From Solibacillus daqui (GTDB lineage Bacteria; Bacillota; Bacilli; Bacillales_A; Planococcaceae), in NCBI RefSeq assembly GCF_028747805.1, contig NZ_CP114887.1, forward strand, positions 2,535,501 through 2,599,500: DNA of 64,000 nucleotides, read 5' to 3'. The notes below the pieces were generated by a model, which saw only the letters and a list, made by a program, of their open reading frames with translations, was not told where the DNA came from and did no database searches. The position numbers were made by a program, and so were the translations under genes. Of this stretch, positions 9,436-17,551 are shown piece after piece; position 1 is the stretch's first letter; each line of letters begins with the position of its first letter.

Positions 9436-10512
9436 TTATATAAAGTCAATCACATCATACATTGGCAATAGAATGCTTAAATACGCAGCAATTACACATA
9501 ATGCAATTACCATAAATAACAATGGCTGAATAATTGCTAGCGATTTGGTGATAATTTTTTCTAGTTTTTCATCTAACAAATCGCAATATAAAACAAGCTC
9601 TCTACCTAAAAAACCACTGGCTTCACCATGTGCAATAAAATGTTCAAATTTCGGATAAAAATAACCAACCATTTGTACTGCATTTGCCAATGGGTCACCT
9701 AAGATTATTCGTTTGTGTAAGACGTGTGAAATATGAGCGATTTGTTCTTGGTGCTGCTGTATTTTCAACTGTTCGAATGCCTGTTGCAATGATAAACCCG
9801 CTAACAATAGGTTTCCAAGATTTCTCGAAAATTGCCTTGTCAAAATTATTCGCCAAAACAAACTAATATAAGGTATACGAAATAATAAATTCAGTTGAAG
9901 ATCAACACGTTTCTTTTTTACATAAAAGGTAAAACATATCAATGTAATCACAATGAATACGCTAAATATTACAATTAAATCAGGGATGTGTAAGAAAAAT
10001 GTGGACCATCGGATGCTTGTTGACGAGGTTACGTCAGCTCTAGAAGAAATTACAGAGGACATATTTGGTAAGAAATACGTACGAAAAGCCAAAAATAGCA
10101 ATACTAAAAATCCAAATAACAATACTGGGTACGATAATACTTTCAATAGCTTGGATTTTGCTTGCTGTTGAAAGGTTAACTGCTTGGACACAATGTAAAT
10201 CGTGTCATTTAAACGACCTGAAACTTCAGCTAGTTCTATCGAGATTAAATATTGTTTTTCAAGACCTATAGCTTCAAATACTTGTGTCACACTACCGCCA
10301 CTCGACAATATTTCCTTTATTTGCTGTTGCACAGGTTCATAATTTTTTACGTGGTATGGCAGCAACATTTCAATGCTATGTGCAAATGTATAGCCTTCAT
10401 TTAATAATGTTGCCGTACGTTCTAATAAGGTAGGGAATTCATGTGCTCTCATAACCGGTTTAGCAAAAAATTGCCGCTTCCAAATCGATTTTTTAACTAG
10501 AGGTATATTCAT
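9436..10512 (-). CDS. comGB: Competence type IV pilus assembly membrane protein ComGB
   Basis: Polytopic inner-membrane platform of the DNA-uptake pilus (GspF/T2SF family), 358 residues from ATG 10512, which has AGGAGG five bases upstream. Two T2SF repeats are visible: LLERTATLLNEGYTFAHSIEM and LTRQFSRNLGNLLLAGLSLQQ, with membrane segments near LSYPVLLFGFLVLLFLAF, IVIFSVFIVITLICFTFY and the C-terminal LLFMVIALCVIAAYLSILL. The start overlaps the comGA end by 20 bases. Confidence 0.92.
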   Translation of the reverse strand: MNIPLVKKSIWKRQFFAKPVMRAHEFPTLLERTATLLNEGYTFAHSIEMLLPYHVKNYEPVQQQIKEILSSGGSVTQVFEAIGLEKQYLISIELAEVSGRLNDTIYIVSKQLTFQQQAKSKLLKVLSYPVLLFGFLVLLFLAFRTYFLPNMSSVISSRADVTSSTSIRWSTFFLHIPDLIVIFSVFIVITLICFTFYVKKKRVDLQLNLLFRIPYISLFWRIILTRQFSRNLGNLLLAGLSLQQAFEQLKIQQHQEQIAHISHVLHKRIILGDPLANAVQMVGYFYPKFEHFIAHGEASGFLGRELVLYCDLLDEKLEKIITKSLAIIQPLLFMVIALCVIAAYLSILLPMYDVIDFI

Positions 10513-11497
10513 AGCAACCTCCTGATAATTTTTTCTTTTGACCAACAAGCGTTGCGTCTGCGGATAATGCATAGCCCAAATCATTTCGGATTGCTTCAAT
10601 CACATTGACTAACTCCTTATCATGAAGCACTTCAAATAACGCTTTGTATTCTCCGTCCCGTTCTATTAATGTTTGACAGATAACGGCCTGCAACATTTGG
10701 CGCATTTCCTCGTAAGAAACCGATAAATCATGTAAACGATATAAACTGTTTATGCTATCTTTGGCATGGATAGTCGAGATGACTAAATGTCCAGTAAATG
10801 CAGATTCAATTGCAATTTTTGCCGTTTCCTTATCGCGTATCTCCCCAATCATCAATACTTGTGGCGAATGTCGTAATATCGCTTTTAATGAAGTTGCATA
10901 CGTTATGCCTGCGTTTTCATTTACCTGAATTTGCAAAAGTTCTGATTGAATACTTTCAACTGGGTCCTCGATTGTGATGACATGACGATTTAGCTGATAC
11001 GCACAATAATGAAGTAATGAATACAATGTCGTTGTTTTACCACTGCCCGTTGCACCGCTTACTAAGATCAGACCACTTTCTTGCTGTACTAAACTTTCCA
11101 GCAGCTGAGCAGTTCCACGAAAATGGCATAACTCGTGTAGTGGCATCGAATGGTTTTGTTTTAGGATACGAATTGCTAAGCTTTCTTTTTGGTAGGCTGA
11201 TGGTAAGGTTGAAATTCGCAGAGAATATTGAAAATCTTGAAATTGTCGTTGGAAGGCTCCACTTTGAGGCTTTCGCTTTTCACTAATATCTAATGAGGAT
11301 AAAAATTTAAAATAAGAAATCATACGAATTGAAAGGTCATTTGAAATGTCTCGTATTTTTTGAAACTGACCATATTTGCGAAACATTAACTGATAATGGT
11401 CTTCTCTTGGCAATAAGTGAACATCAGAAGCTTGAAAATCAATTGCTTGCTTTATAAGCTGTACGCACTTTTGTTCAATAATTGATTCTTGTTCGAT
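10493..11497 (-). CDS. comGA: Competence type IV pilus assembly ATPase ComGA
   Basis: Traffic ATPase that powers the competence pilus at the cytoplasmic face. Walker A is SGATGSGKTTTLYSLL, the Asp box TIEDPVES, Walker B MIGEIRDKETA and the His box STIHAKDS. First gene of comG. The start is unusual: homology to B. subtilis ComGA (ASDIHIVPRE) continues upstream as ASDVHLLPRE, but between the in-frame TGA and TTG 11411-11413 there is no ATG, GTG or TTG. A strong AAGGGGGTG precedes ATA 11498-11500 and ATC 11495-11497, so I propose a rare start near 11497 (about 334 residues). The fallback is the TTG at 11413, giving 306 residues. The zinc-binding segment of B. subtilis ComGA is missing. Confidence 0.85.
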   Translation of the reverse strand: MEQESIIEQKCVQLIKQAIDFQASDVHLLPREDHYQLMFRKYGQFQKIRDISNDLSIRMISYFKFLSSLDISEKRKPQSGAFQRQFQDFQYSLRISTLPSAYQKESLAIRILKQNHSMPLHELCHFRGTAQLLESLVQQESGLILVSGATGSGKTTTLYSLLHYCAYQLNRHVITIEDPVESIQSELLQIQVNENAGITYATSLKAILRHSPQVLMIGEIRDKETAKIAIESAFTGHLVISTIHAKDSINSLYRLHDLSVSYEEMRQMLQAVICQTLIERDGEYKALFEVLHDKELVNVIEAIRNDLGYALSADATLVGQKKKLSGGCYEYTSS

Positions 11498-11529
11498 TAT
11501 GTTTCACCCCCTTCATCTAATTTATCGAA

Positions 11530-11613
11530 AGTATATAAGAAGCAAGGTAATATGTGAATATATTTTCTAAAAATTTCTTTTTATGTGATATTTTTGTGTA
11601 AAACAGACATTTT
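11530..11613 (-). promoter_or_regulatory. ComK-type box and promoter of comG
   Basis: Two AT-boxes face each other upstream of comGA: on the minus strand AAAA-N6-TTTT (11600-11613) and AAAA-N5-TTTT (11570-11582), separated by 17 bp, close to the 18-bp class of ComK sites. Just downstream lies TTCACA-N17-TATACT (11553-11558 and 11530-11535), a plausible sigma-A promoter. This suggests ComK control of the pilus operon. Confidence 0.7.
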
Positions 11614-11679
11614 CAAGCTCGATTCGTGTAGAATAAAAGAGATGCAATACTATAATTGCCAATGATTGGAGGTTAGAAA

Positions 11680-12378
11680 ATGCTACATCCAATAAAAGTA
11701 ACAAGTACTTTAGCCGATGAAACACGCTTTTCAATTTATGAATACATGGTACAGTACAAAAGACCGATTTCTGTACAAGAAATTGCCGATGAATTCCAAA
11801 TACATTCGAATGTAGCACGCCTACATTTAACCAAGCTCGCTGAAATTGGTGCTATTACCGCTGAATTTCTTAAAACCGGAAAGGGTGGTCGCCCCGGACG
11901 AGTTTATCAAGTAAAACAAGAAGGGATTCAACTTAGCTTTCCATATCGAGACTCTTCATCACTCTTGAATTGGTGTATTCAATTAATCGATCAGCTTGGT
12001 GATGATGCTTTACAACAAGCGAAGAAAATTAGCTACGAAGATGGACGTCGAATGATGCGCGAACTCATAACAACACAATCTGAACATTCTCCACAATCTT
12101 TTGATGAAAAATTAGCGCTATTAACAAAAAGCGCACATCAAATTGGTTATGTTCCCGAAGTCCTTAATGAAAATCATTCAAAGACCGTGTTCTTTGCTAT
12201 TTACAATTGCCCTTTTTATAAACAAATGACTACTAATGGTAAAATCACATGTCAATTACACGAATCATTTTTGCGTGGACAAGTTGAAATATTGTTTGGC
12301 AACAGTGAATTTGCTCAATTTGAAAGTATGTTACATAACTGTGATTATTGTAAATACAAAATTACCATAAACAATTAA
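11680..12378 (+). CDS. HTH transcriptional regulator with C-terminal cysteine cluster
   Basis: A 232-residue regulator of the ArsR/SufR-like superfamily (COG2345 type). Residues 1-60 form a winged helix (STLADETRFSIYEYM, SVQEIADEFQIHSNVARLHLTKL), followed by a GKGGRPGRVY wing. The C-terminus carries four cysteines in the pattern NCPFY, ITCQLHESF and NCDYCKYKI, resembling the Fe-S ligands of SufR-type regulators, so metal or cluster sensing is inferred. The ATG has GGAGG eight bases upstream. It is divergent from comG, whose ComK-type site lies in the shared intergenic space. Target genes are unknown. Confidence 0.8.
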   Translation: MLHPIKVTSTLADETRFSIYEYMVQYKRPISVQEIADEFQIHSNVARLHLTKLAEIGAITAEFLKTGKGGRPGRVYQVKQEGIQLSFPYRDSSSLLNWCIQLIDQLGDDALQQAKKISYEDGRRMMRELITTQSEHSPQSFDEKLALLTKSAHQIGYVPEVLNENHSKTVFFAIYNCPFYKQMTTNGKITCQLHESFLRGQVEILFGNSEFAQFESMLHNCDYCKYKITINN

Positions 12379-12423
12379 TGGAAAAAAAACACGCGATTGT
12401 CACAACTCTTCCATAAGTTCTAG

Positions 12424-12453
12424 TTTACATTGTTCGGAACATTGCCTTATAAT
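12424..12453 (+). promoter_or_regulatory. Promoter of yqgY
   Basis: TTTACA (12424-12429), 18-bp spacer, TATAAT (12448-12453), 46 bases ahead of the yqgY start. Confidence 0.5.
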
Positions 12454-12498
12454 AGATGAGAGATTAGTCTATTTTACGTAAAAGGAGGGAAAATCTAA

Positions 12499-12741
12499 AT
12501 GAGCAATATGTATAAAGTTATGGCATTCTGGACAGCTATTTTCGCCGTTATGTTCTACCTTGGTGGTATGAACGAGGTTTCGCTATTATTCATAGGTAAT
12601 ACAGGGTTATTTTTATTATTAGGCTTCTTAAATCTGTCAGAACGCATGTATCTATACATTTTCGGGGCTTACTTAACTGTTTTCTTCGCAGGATTCACGT
12701 ATTTTACAACATTCATGCACTCTCCTGGTGGAGGACACTAA
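12499..12741 (+). CDS. yqgY: DUF2626 membrane protein YqgY
   Basis: An 80-residue membrane protein with three hydrophobic segments (MYKVMAFWTAIFAVMFYLGG, EVSLLFIGNTGLFLLLGFL, MYLYIFGAYLTVFFAGFTYF) and the C-terminal tail HSPGGGH. It matches the DUF2626 family by my reading. Function is unknown. AAAGGAGGG lies ten bases upstream of the ATG. As in B. subtilis it sits next to yqgX and comG, and is followed by a strong bidirectional terminator. Confidence 0.85.
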   Translation: MSNMYKVMAFWTAIFAVMFYLGGMNEVSLLFIGNTGLFLLLGFLNLSERMYLYIFGAYLTVFFAGFTYFTTFMHSPGGGH

Positions 12742-12742
12742 T

Positions 12743-12783
12743 AAAAAAACGACTGCCATTCTTGCGCAGTCGTTTTTTTATAT
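12743..12783. terminator. Bidirectional terminator between yqgY and yqgX
   Basis: AAACGACTGC / GCAGTCGTTT stem with A run on one side and T run on the other, placed between convergent genes. Confidence 0.9.
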
Positions 12784-12785
12784 TG

Positions 12786-13430
12786 TTAAAACCCATTTAA
12801 AAAGGGATTATGATTCATCTCAGCAGCTGGAGTTGTATAGTCACCGTGACCTGGGTAAATAATCGTGTCTTCTGGTAAAGATAGCAACTTATCATGAATC
12901 GATTTAAGTAATACTTCCATCGAACCCCCAATTAAATCAGTACGACCTATACTTTGTTCAAATAATGTATCTCCAACAATTGCAAAGCCATCTTCTTTAA
13001 AGATAAATGACACACTACCTGGAGAATGACCTGGCGTATGTACCACATCAAATGTAAAGTCACCAATTGCCAGTTCGCCTTCTGTACGAAGAATATGTTC
13101 CTCCTTTGGTGCCTTTACAATATAGTTTGGCAACTCGGCATACTTACCTGACCCATTTTTTAGTGGGTCCCCTAACCAATCTACTTCTTTTTCGTGTACA
13201 TATAGTGGTACATTAAATACTTCTTGTAAAGCCTCTACCGCGCCAATATGATCAAAGTGTGTATGCGTTAATAAAATCGCTAGGGGCTTTAATCCATTAC
13301 TACGCAACTGTTTTACAATATGTGCCCCCTCTTCACCTGGATCGAAAATTAAACATTCTTTATTTTTATTGCTTACAATATAGCAATTAGTTTGGATTGG
13401 CCCAAGTGGATACATTCTGATATTGAGCAT
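12786..13430 (-). CDS. yqgX: MBL-fold metallo-hydrolase YqgX
   Basis: Glyoxalase II-like metallo-beta-lactamase fold hydrolase. The metal motif THTHFDHIGAVE is at about residues 55-66, with later ligands HTPGHSPGS, GDTLF and YPGHGDYT. I start at ATG 13430 (MLNIRMYPLGPIQTNCYIV, 214 residues), which has GAGGTG six bases upstream. Hydrolysis of a thioester such as S-lactoyl-bacillithiol is possible; the substrate is not shown by the sequence. Confidence 0.88.
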   Translation of the reverse strand: MLNIRMYPLGPIQTNCYIVSNKNKECLIFDPGEEGAHIVKQLRSNGLKPLAILLTHTHFDHIGAVEALQEVFNVPLYVHEKEVDWLGDPLKNGSGKYAELPNYIVKAPKEEHILRTEGELAIGDFTFDVVHTPGHSPGSVSFIFKEDGFAIVGDTLFEQSIGRTDLIGGSMEVLLKSIHDKLLSLPEDTIIYPGHGDYTTPAAEMNHNPFLNGF

Positions 13431-13604
13431 TTCATTCACCTCAAAAATTATAATATCTATCACTTCTAGTGTACCATGACTTAATCGTTCATATAAACGT
13501 CATTTTTAGTCCTCGACAAACGAAAAGGAAACATTTACAATAAAAGAGGAATATTGTTGCGACATTATTTGGAAAATGATGTCGAAAGGAGTGTCAATTT
13601 TTTT

Positions 13605-13784
13605 ATGAACTTATTAATGGTTATTTTTGGTTTAATTGCAATTTTTGGCGTAGTTGGCATATTCCAATCAATCAAAGAAAAAAACATCTTAGCAGTTTTA
13701 TTTAACGCAGCTGCAGCAGGTGTATTTGGTTGGTTCGTTATTATGACGATTCTTAATCAGGGCTATCCACCGGTACATCAATAA
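13605..13784 (+). CDS. yqgW: DUF2759 membrane protein YqgW
   Basis: A 59-residue protein with two hydrophobic helices (LLMVIFGLIAIFGVVGIF and ILAVLFNAAAAGVFGWFVIM) and a short polar tail; matches DUF2759. Function unknown. I start at ATG 13605; AAGGAGTG lies twelve bases upstream, a rather long spacing, but the only upstream start in frame adds an unrelated polar segment. Divergent from yqgX, as in B. subtilis. Confidence 0.82.
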   Translation: MNLLMVIFGLIAIFGVVGIFQSIKEKNILAVLFNAAAAGVFGWFVIMTILNQGYPPVHQ

Positions 13785-13789
13785 TTGTG

Positions 13790-13822
13790 AAAAATACCCG
13801 CACATATGTTGCGGGTATTTTT
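13790..13822 (+). terminator. Intrinsic terminator after yqgW
   Basis: ATACCCGCA / TGCGGGTAT stem with loop CATATGT, followed by a T run. Confidence 0.88.
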
Positions 13823-13857
13823 TATACATTTTTTTGTATCCTACAATTCCAACCAGA

Positions 13858-14047
13858 ATGGGGTGCGCAACTTTTGAACAGTACGCCCCTCACATGATAA
13901 TAATCCGCTTTAGACTGTCTTCTTCGGTTTCGCAAGTAAAGCGCGAATGTCACTTCTTGTGATAACACATTCATGATTAGTTTCTAGCTAACCTCCATAA
14001 TCAGCGCAAAAGGGGCTCCCAGAATCACTTCTCGGACGCCCCCTTTG
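13858..14047 (-). repeat. Dispersed about 200-bp structured element, copy A
   Basis: Read on the minus strand it opens with a hairpin whose loop contains GAGAAGTGATTCTGG and ends with another GC-rich hairpin near CGCACCCC. Internal blocks TTATGGAGGTTAGC, TCATGAATGTGTT, ATCACAAGAAGTGAC and AAGCGGATTATT are shared with copies B (32497-32703) and C (57838-58043). It abuts the stop codon of the LTA-synthase-like gene, so its first hairpin probably terminates that transcript. No coding frame. Confidence 0.7.
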
Positions 14048-15940
14048 TTACTTTTCATCAACAGTTAGATTACCCGTTTCCACATCATAGAAGCGCAGTA
14101 AATCGCCGTTAATAATTTGATCAGAATAACCTAGCTCTTTTGTTGCTCGTTCAATATATGGCTGACAGTTCACCATATCAATCTCTTCGCCAGTTTCACG
14201 GTCATAGCATACTTCACCAGCATACACTACTTTATCTGTAATAAATCGACCATCACGGAAAACAACAAAATCCTCATGCTCTTCAGAGAATAAATCTGCA
14301 CCTAACTGCATGTCCTTAGACGTGTCGATACCTAATAAATGTAATAATGTTGGACGCAAATCTATTTGCCCAGAAACTTCTTCCATCACTTGTCCATCAT
14401 TTGAGCCTGGAATATGGATGAATAATGGCACTGATTGTAATAATGCACTATCATATGCTGTAATTTCATCTTTACCTAAATATTGTGCCATCGCTTTATT
14501 ATGATTTTCTGAAATCCCATAATGGTCGCCATACATCACAATAATTGAATTTTCATATAAACCTTGTTCTTTTAAATCATCGAAGAATTCTTTTACAGAT
14601 TCGTCTAAATAACGAACTGTTTGGAAATAACGATTTAATGTACCAGAACTTGAATCAAATTCATTAATCATCATATCTTCAGGATCTAGATAGAATGGAT
14701 AGTGGTTTGTTAATGTAATTAAACGACTATAAAAAGGTTGTGGCATGTCTTTCATCAATTTTGTTGATTGCTCGAAGAATGGGATATCCTTTAATCCCCA
14801 GTTCACTGAGTTCTCATCATTAACATCATATGATTCAACATCATAAAAGTTATCTAAATTGAATGATTTGTAAATCATGTCGCGGTTCCAGAATGATTTA
14901 TTATTGGCATGCATGACATTTGTATAGTACCCATTTTCACCTAAGCTTTCTGCAAATGAGTTATACGTGTTCTCACCATGTGTGAAGAATACCGCACCAC
15001 GACCCAATCCGAATAATGAGTTTTCAAAAATAAACTCTGAATCAGATGTTTTTCCTAACCCTGTTTGGTGATAGAAATTATTAAAATAATACGTATCTTT
15101 ATCTTGTGTTAGTGAGTTTAAAAATGGTGTAATCACTTCGCCATTCATTTCATTGTTAATCACAAAAGTTTGTAATGATTCTAGTGAAACAGCAATGACG
15201 TTACGACCTTCATATTTACCAAACATCTGTACGTATGGCTCTGCTTGATTGGCACGAACATAGTTGTTTACTTCGACTAATTCACTGCCATCTGCTAAAG
15301 CACGTTGCGCAGATGATTTTGATTGTACATAAATATCATATAAATGGTAGTTGTACGTACCGATATTTTTCACTAAAAGTTCACGGTCAAATGCACGTGT
15401 TAATAATTGGGGGCGCTCGGTTTCAGCTAACCCTAAGTTTAAAAACAATACGGCTGCCGCCATTACAAAGTATGCTTTACGAGCATCTTTGCGCACTGGC
15501 TTATAATTTTGAACTTTCGGTAAAAATTTCAATGCTATTAAAATGATGAATACATCTACAAAGTATAAAATATCCATCCAGCTAATAATTGCCGCAGCAG
15601 ATGTCCCTAATTCCCCAAAGTTACTTGTTTGGAATAATACAGGTAATGTAACAAAGTCATTATAGAATCTGAAAAATGCTACATTCCCATAAAGGATAAA
15701 CGCAAGTAAAATACTGCCGCCTACGATATAACGATTTTGTGCTTTTGGAGATTTTAAGAATAATGATATGCCATAGAAAAATAATAAAAAGCTTAGCGGG
15801 TTAATAATTAAAATTAACATTTGCATCGCATTTTCTACATCCATATCAAAACTAGTTTCGTAAACAATAACTGTCTTAATCCAAGTTGCTATTACAGCAA
15901 TCGCTAATATCGAATGTTTAGGCCACTTAAGATTTCTCAT
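14048..15940 (-). CDS. yqgS: LTA synthase family phosphoglycerol transferase
   Basis: Membrane-anchored sulfatase-fold enzyme of 630 residues that polymerises or transfers glycerol phosphate from phosphatidylglycerol in lipoteichoic acid synthesis. There are five N-terminal membrane helices (about residues 8-175). The extracytoplasmic domain shows AVSLESLQTF (metal Glu), HQTGLGKTSDSEF (Thr nucleophile in GKTSD), HANNKSFWNRD and VMYGDHYGISENHN (metal Asp-His). Proximity to yqgW suggests the YqgS paralogue rather than the main LtaS. The ATG is preceded by AGAGAGGATG with spacing within the normal range. Confidence 0.88.
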   Translation of the reverse strand: MRNLKWPKHSILAIAVIATWIKTVIVYETSFDMDVENAMQMLILIINPLSFLLFFYGISLFLKSPKAQNRYIVGGSILLAFILYGNVAFFRFYNDFVTLPVLFQTSNFGELGTSAAAIISWMDILYFVDVFIILIALKFLPKVQNYKPVRKDARKAYFVMAAAVLFLNLGLAETERPQLLTRAFDRELLVKNIGTYNYHLYDIYVQSKSSAQRALADGSELVEVNNYVRANQAEPYVQMFGKYEGRNVIAVSLESLQTFVINNEMNGEVITPFLNSLTQDKDTYYFNNFYHQTGLGKTSDSEFIFENSLFGLGRGAVFFTHGENTYNSFAESLGENGYYTNVMHANNKSFWNRDMIYKSFNLDNFYDVESYDVNDENSVNWGLKDIPFFEQSTKLMKDMPQPFYSRLITLTNHYPFYLDPEDMMINEFDSSSGTLNRYFQTVRYLDESVKEFFDDLKEQGLYENSIIVMYGDHYGISENHNKAMAQYLGKDEITAYDSALLQSVPLFIHIPGSNDGQVMEEVSGQIDLRPTLLHLLGIDTSKDMQLGADLFSEEHEDFVVFRDGRFITDKVVYAGEVCYDRETGEEIDMVNCQPYIERATKELGYSDQIINGDLLRFYDVETGNLTVDEK

Positions 15941-15988
15941 ATCCTATACATCCTCTCTACAGTAGTACTTTTTATTTTATATAAAAAA

Positions 15989-16088
15989 ATAAATTTCGAA
16001 TTGAAACAAAGTATATCTTAGTCCTTTTTGATGCCATGTGCAACATAAATTCTCACTGCATCAAAAAGTAAATAGTTTCGAAATTTAT
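15989..16088. repeat. Nested inverted repeat in the yqgS-yqgQ gap
   Basis: Outer arms ATAAATTTCGAA (15989-16000) and TTCGAAATTTAT (16077-16088) enclose inner arms CTTTTTGATGC (16024-16034) and GCATCAAAAAG (16058-16068); both pairs are perfect. The function is unknown. Confidence 0.6.
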
Positions 16089-16147
16089 AAGTTACACATT
16101 ATTAGTTAGTACGTTCGAATAAAAGAAAGGTTTCACAAAATAGTAAA

Positions 16148-16176
16148 ACAGCGAATTTTTCCGCTGTTTCAAGGGA
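16148..16176 (-). terminator. Hairpin downstream of yqgQ
   Basis: AAACAGCG / CGCTGTTT stem between yqgQ and the LTA-synthase-like gene, probably ending the minus-strand yqgN-yqgQ transcript; the T tract is weak. Confidence 0.5.
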
Positions 16177-16233
16177 ATATTTGTTAAACACGTTTTTATT
16201 CCTCGTAAAACAATCAGCGTAAAACGATTGAAA

Positions 16234-16437
16234 TTATCGATTTTCTATTTTCAGTCTTTGCTCTTCTTGGCGAAGAATTAGTAATGCCATTTGGAAATCT
16301 TTTGTATCCATAAATTTTGATTTATACAATTCTTTTATTTCATCTTCCATTAAATGCAAATCACCAATTCGATCCTTCGTATAAATGTATATGCCATATT
16401 GTTTTAATAAGTGAATAATATCTAACATTGATTGCAT
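16234..16437 (-). CDS. yqgQ: YqgQ family protein
   Basis: A 67-residue protein matching the small YqgQ (DUF910) family: MLDIIHLLKQYGIYIYTKDR, then DEIKELYKSKFMDTKDFQMALLIL. It is helical and soluble, with no known biochemical role; the family structure suggests nucleic-acid binding. It follows yqgN after three bases, so the two are cotranscribed; B. subtilis has the same grouping. Confidence 0.85.
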   Translation of the reverse strand: MQSMLDIIHLLKQYGIYIYTKDRIGDLHLMEDEIKELYKSKFMDTKDFQMALLILRQEEQRLKIENR

Positions 16438-16440
16438 AAA

Positions 16441-17019
16441 TCAGTCCTCCAAATCATTGTCCAAAATAGCGCTCATGTGTTCTCCTACTAATATATGTAC
16501 CGGCAGATCATGTGATTCTCGCGGTACTTCGTTTATCAATTGTTCATCAAATGCCAATGCTATTTTCATTCCTGTATAGCCTTGTAAATATCGGTCGTAA
16601 TAGCCCCCGCCAAAACCAATGCGGTAGCCCTCATCATCAAAAACAACACCTGGTACTACGATGACATCGATTTGTTGCTTTTCTACTGGGTCACAAAGCT
16701 CTGGAATTGGCTCTAAAATACTTTTATATGCACGTTCAGTTTGGGAAAACGTGTCAATTTCATAAAATTGCATGGCACGTTCAGGTACTGCACATTTTGG
16801 AACAGCAACTTTTTTATTCATTTTCCACAGTTGTTCAATTATAAAACTTGTATCCACTTCCGGTTTGTTTGATAAAGTAATACCAATCATCGTTGCATTA
16901 ATTATTGCCGGCTGTTTCAATAAATTTTGCGCTATTGCATAAGAACGATCCCGATACTGCTGATACGACATGTCATTTAATTGCTGTAAAACTCTATTTC
17001 GAAGTTGTTTTTTATCCAT
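16441..17019 (-). CDS. yqgN: 5-formyltetrahydrofolate cyclo-ligase
   Basis: Converts 5-formyl-THF to 5,10-methenyl-THF with ATP, recycling the folate by-product linked to glycine/serine one-carbon metabolism. From MDKKQLRNRVL it is 192 residues. Motifs: ITLSNKPEVDT, KKVAVPKC, VIVVPGVVFDDEGYRIGFGGGYYDRYL (ATP/folate site) and the final VPRESHDLPVH. I choose ATG 17019, with GGGGGATT upstream, over the longer frame to 17052, which runs into a dispersed repeat. Confidence 0.92.
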   Translation of the reverse strand: MDKKQLRNRVLQQLNDMSYQQYRDRSYAIAQNLLKQPAIINATMIGITLSNKPEVDTSFIIEQLWKMNKKVAVPKCAVPERAMQFYEIDTFSQTERAYKSILEPIPELCDPVEKQQIDVIVVPGVVFDDEGYRIGFGGGYYDRYLQGYTGMKIALAFDEQLINEVPRESHDLPVHILVGEHMSAILDNDLED

Positions 17020-17040
17020 GCAAATCCCCCGTTTCAAATT

Positions 17041-17126
17041 AGAAAAACACATTTCGCGCCAAATAACGTGAAATGATGTCTTTTTTGTGTGGATTACATT
17101 GAAAAACGAATACTATCTTATCCACC
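17041..17126 (+). repeat. Dispersed short repeat, copy 1
   Basis: The stretch starting GAAAAACACATTTCGCGCC and continuing through GATGTCTTT, GGATTACATTGAAA and TACTATCTTATCCA recurs at 47447-47516 (first part) and 36782-36815 (last part). It lies upstream of yqgN. No coding capacity. Confidence 0.5.
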
Positions 17127-17192
17127 AAGTTAAAAGCTATTATCATTCTTTAATGTATGATAAAAAATCATAATAAGTTTTAACAAAATGAA

Positions 17193-17226
17193 TGTAAAAA
17201 GCCAAAACCAACAAGTGGCTTTGGCT
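17193..17226 (-). terminator. Intrinsic terminator of rpmG
   Basis: On the minus strand AGCCAAA-N-CCA pairs with TGG-N-TTTGGCT, followed by a T run. Confidence 0.8.
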
Positions 17227-17239
17227 AATTGAGCGATTA

Positions 17240-17389
17240 TTACTTTGTTTCACGGTGAAGAGTGTACTTCTTCTCGCGAGAGCAATATTTTTTAAGTTCA
17301 AGACGCTCTGGATTGTTACGCTTGTTCTTTTTAGAAATGTAGTTACGTTCGCCGCAGTCTGTGCAAGCTAAAGTAATGTTTACGCGCAT
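17240..17389 (-). CDS. rpmG: 50S ribosomal protein L33
   Basis: A 49-residue ribosomal protein whose translation I derived directly: it starts [17 protein letters not shown] and ends [10 protein letters not shown]. It has three of the four zinc-ribbon cysteines (CTDC and KKYC), an intermediate form seen in several Firmicutes L33 paralogues. The ATG at 17389 is preceded by GAGGGTT. As in B. subtilis it lies upstream of yqgN. Confidence 0.95.
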   Translation of the reverse strand: MRVNITLACTDCGERNYISKKNKRNNPERLELKKYCSREKKYTLHRETK

Positions 17390-17551
17390 TATTAACCCTC
17401 CCACTCTAAATTAAGAATATAAATTTATTTGAGCATGATTTATACGACTTACCTATTATAACACACTCTTCGAAAAAATCTAGCATGATTTATTATTAAC
17501 TTTTGATATGGTAAAATATATTTAATATTAGCTGTTCAGGGGGACTACATA

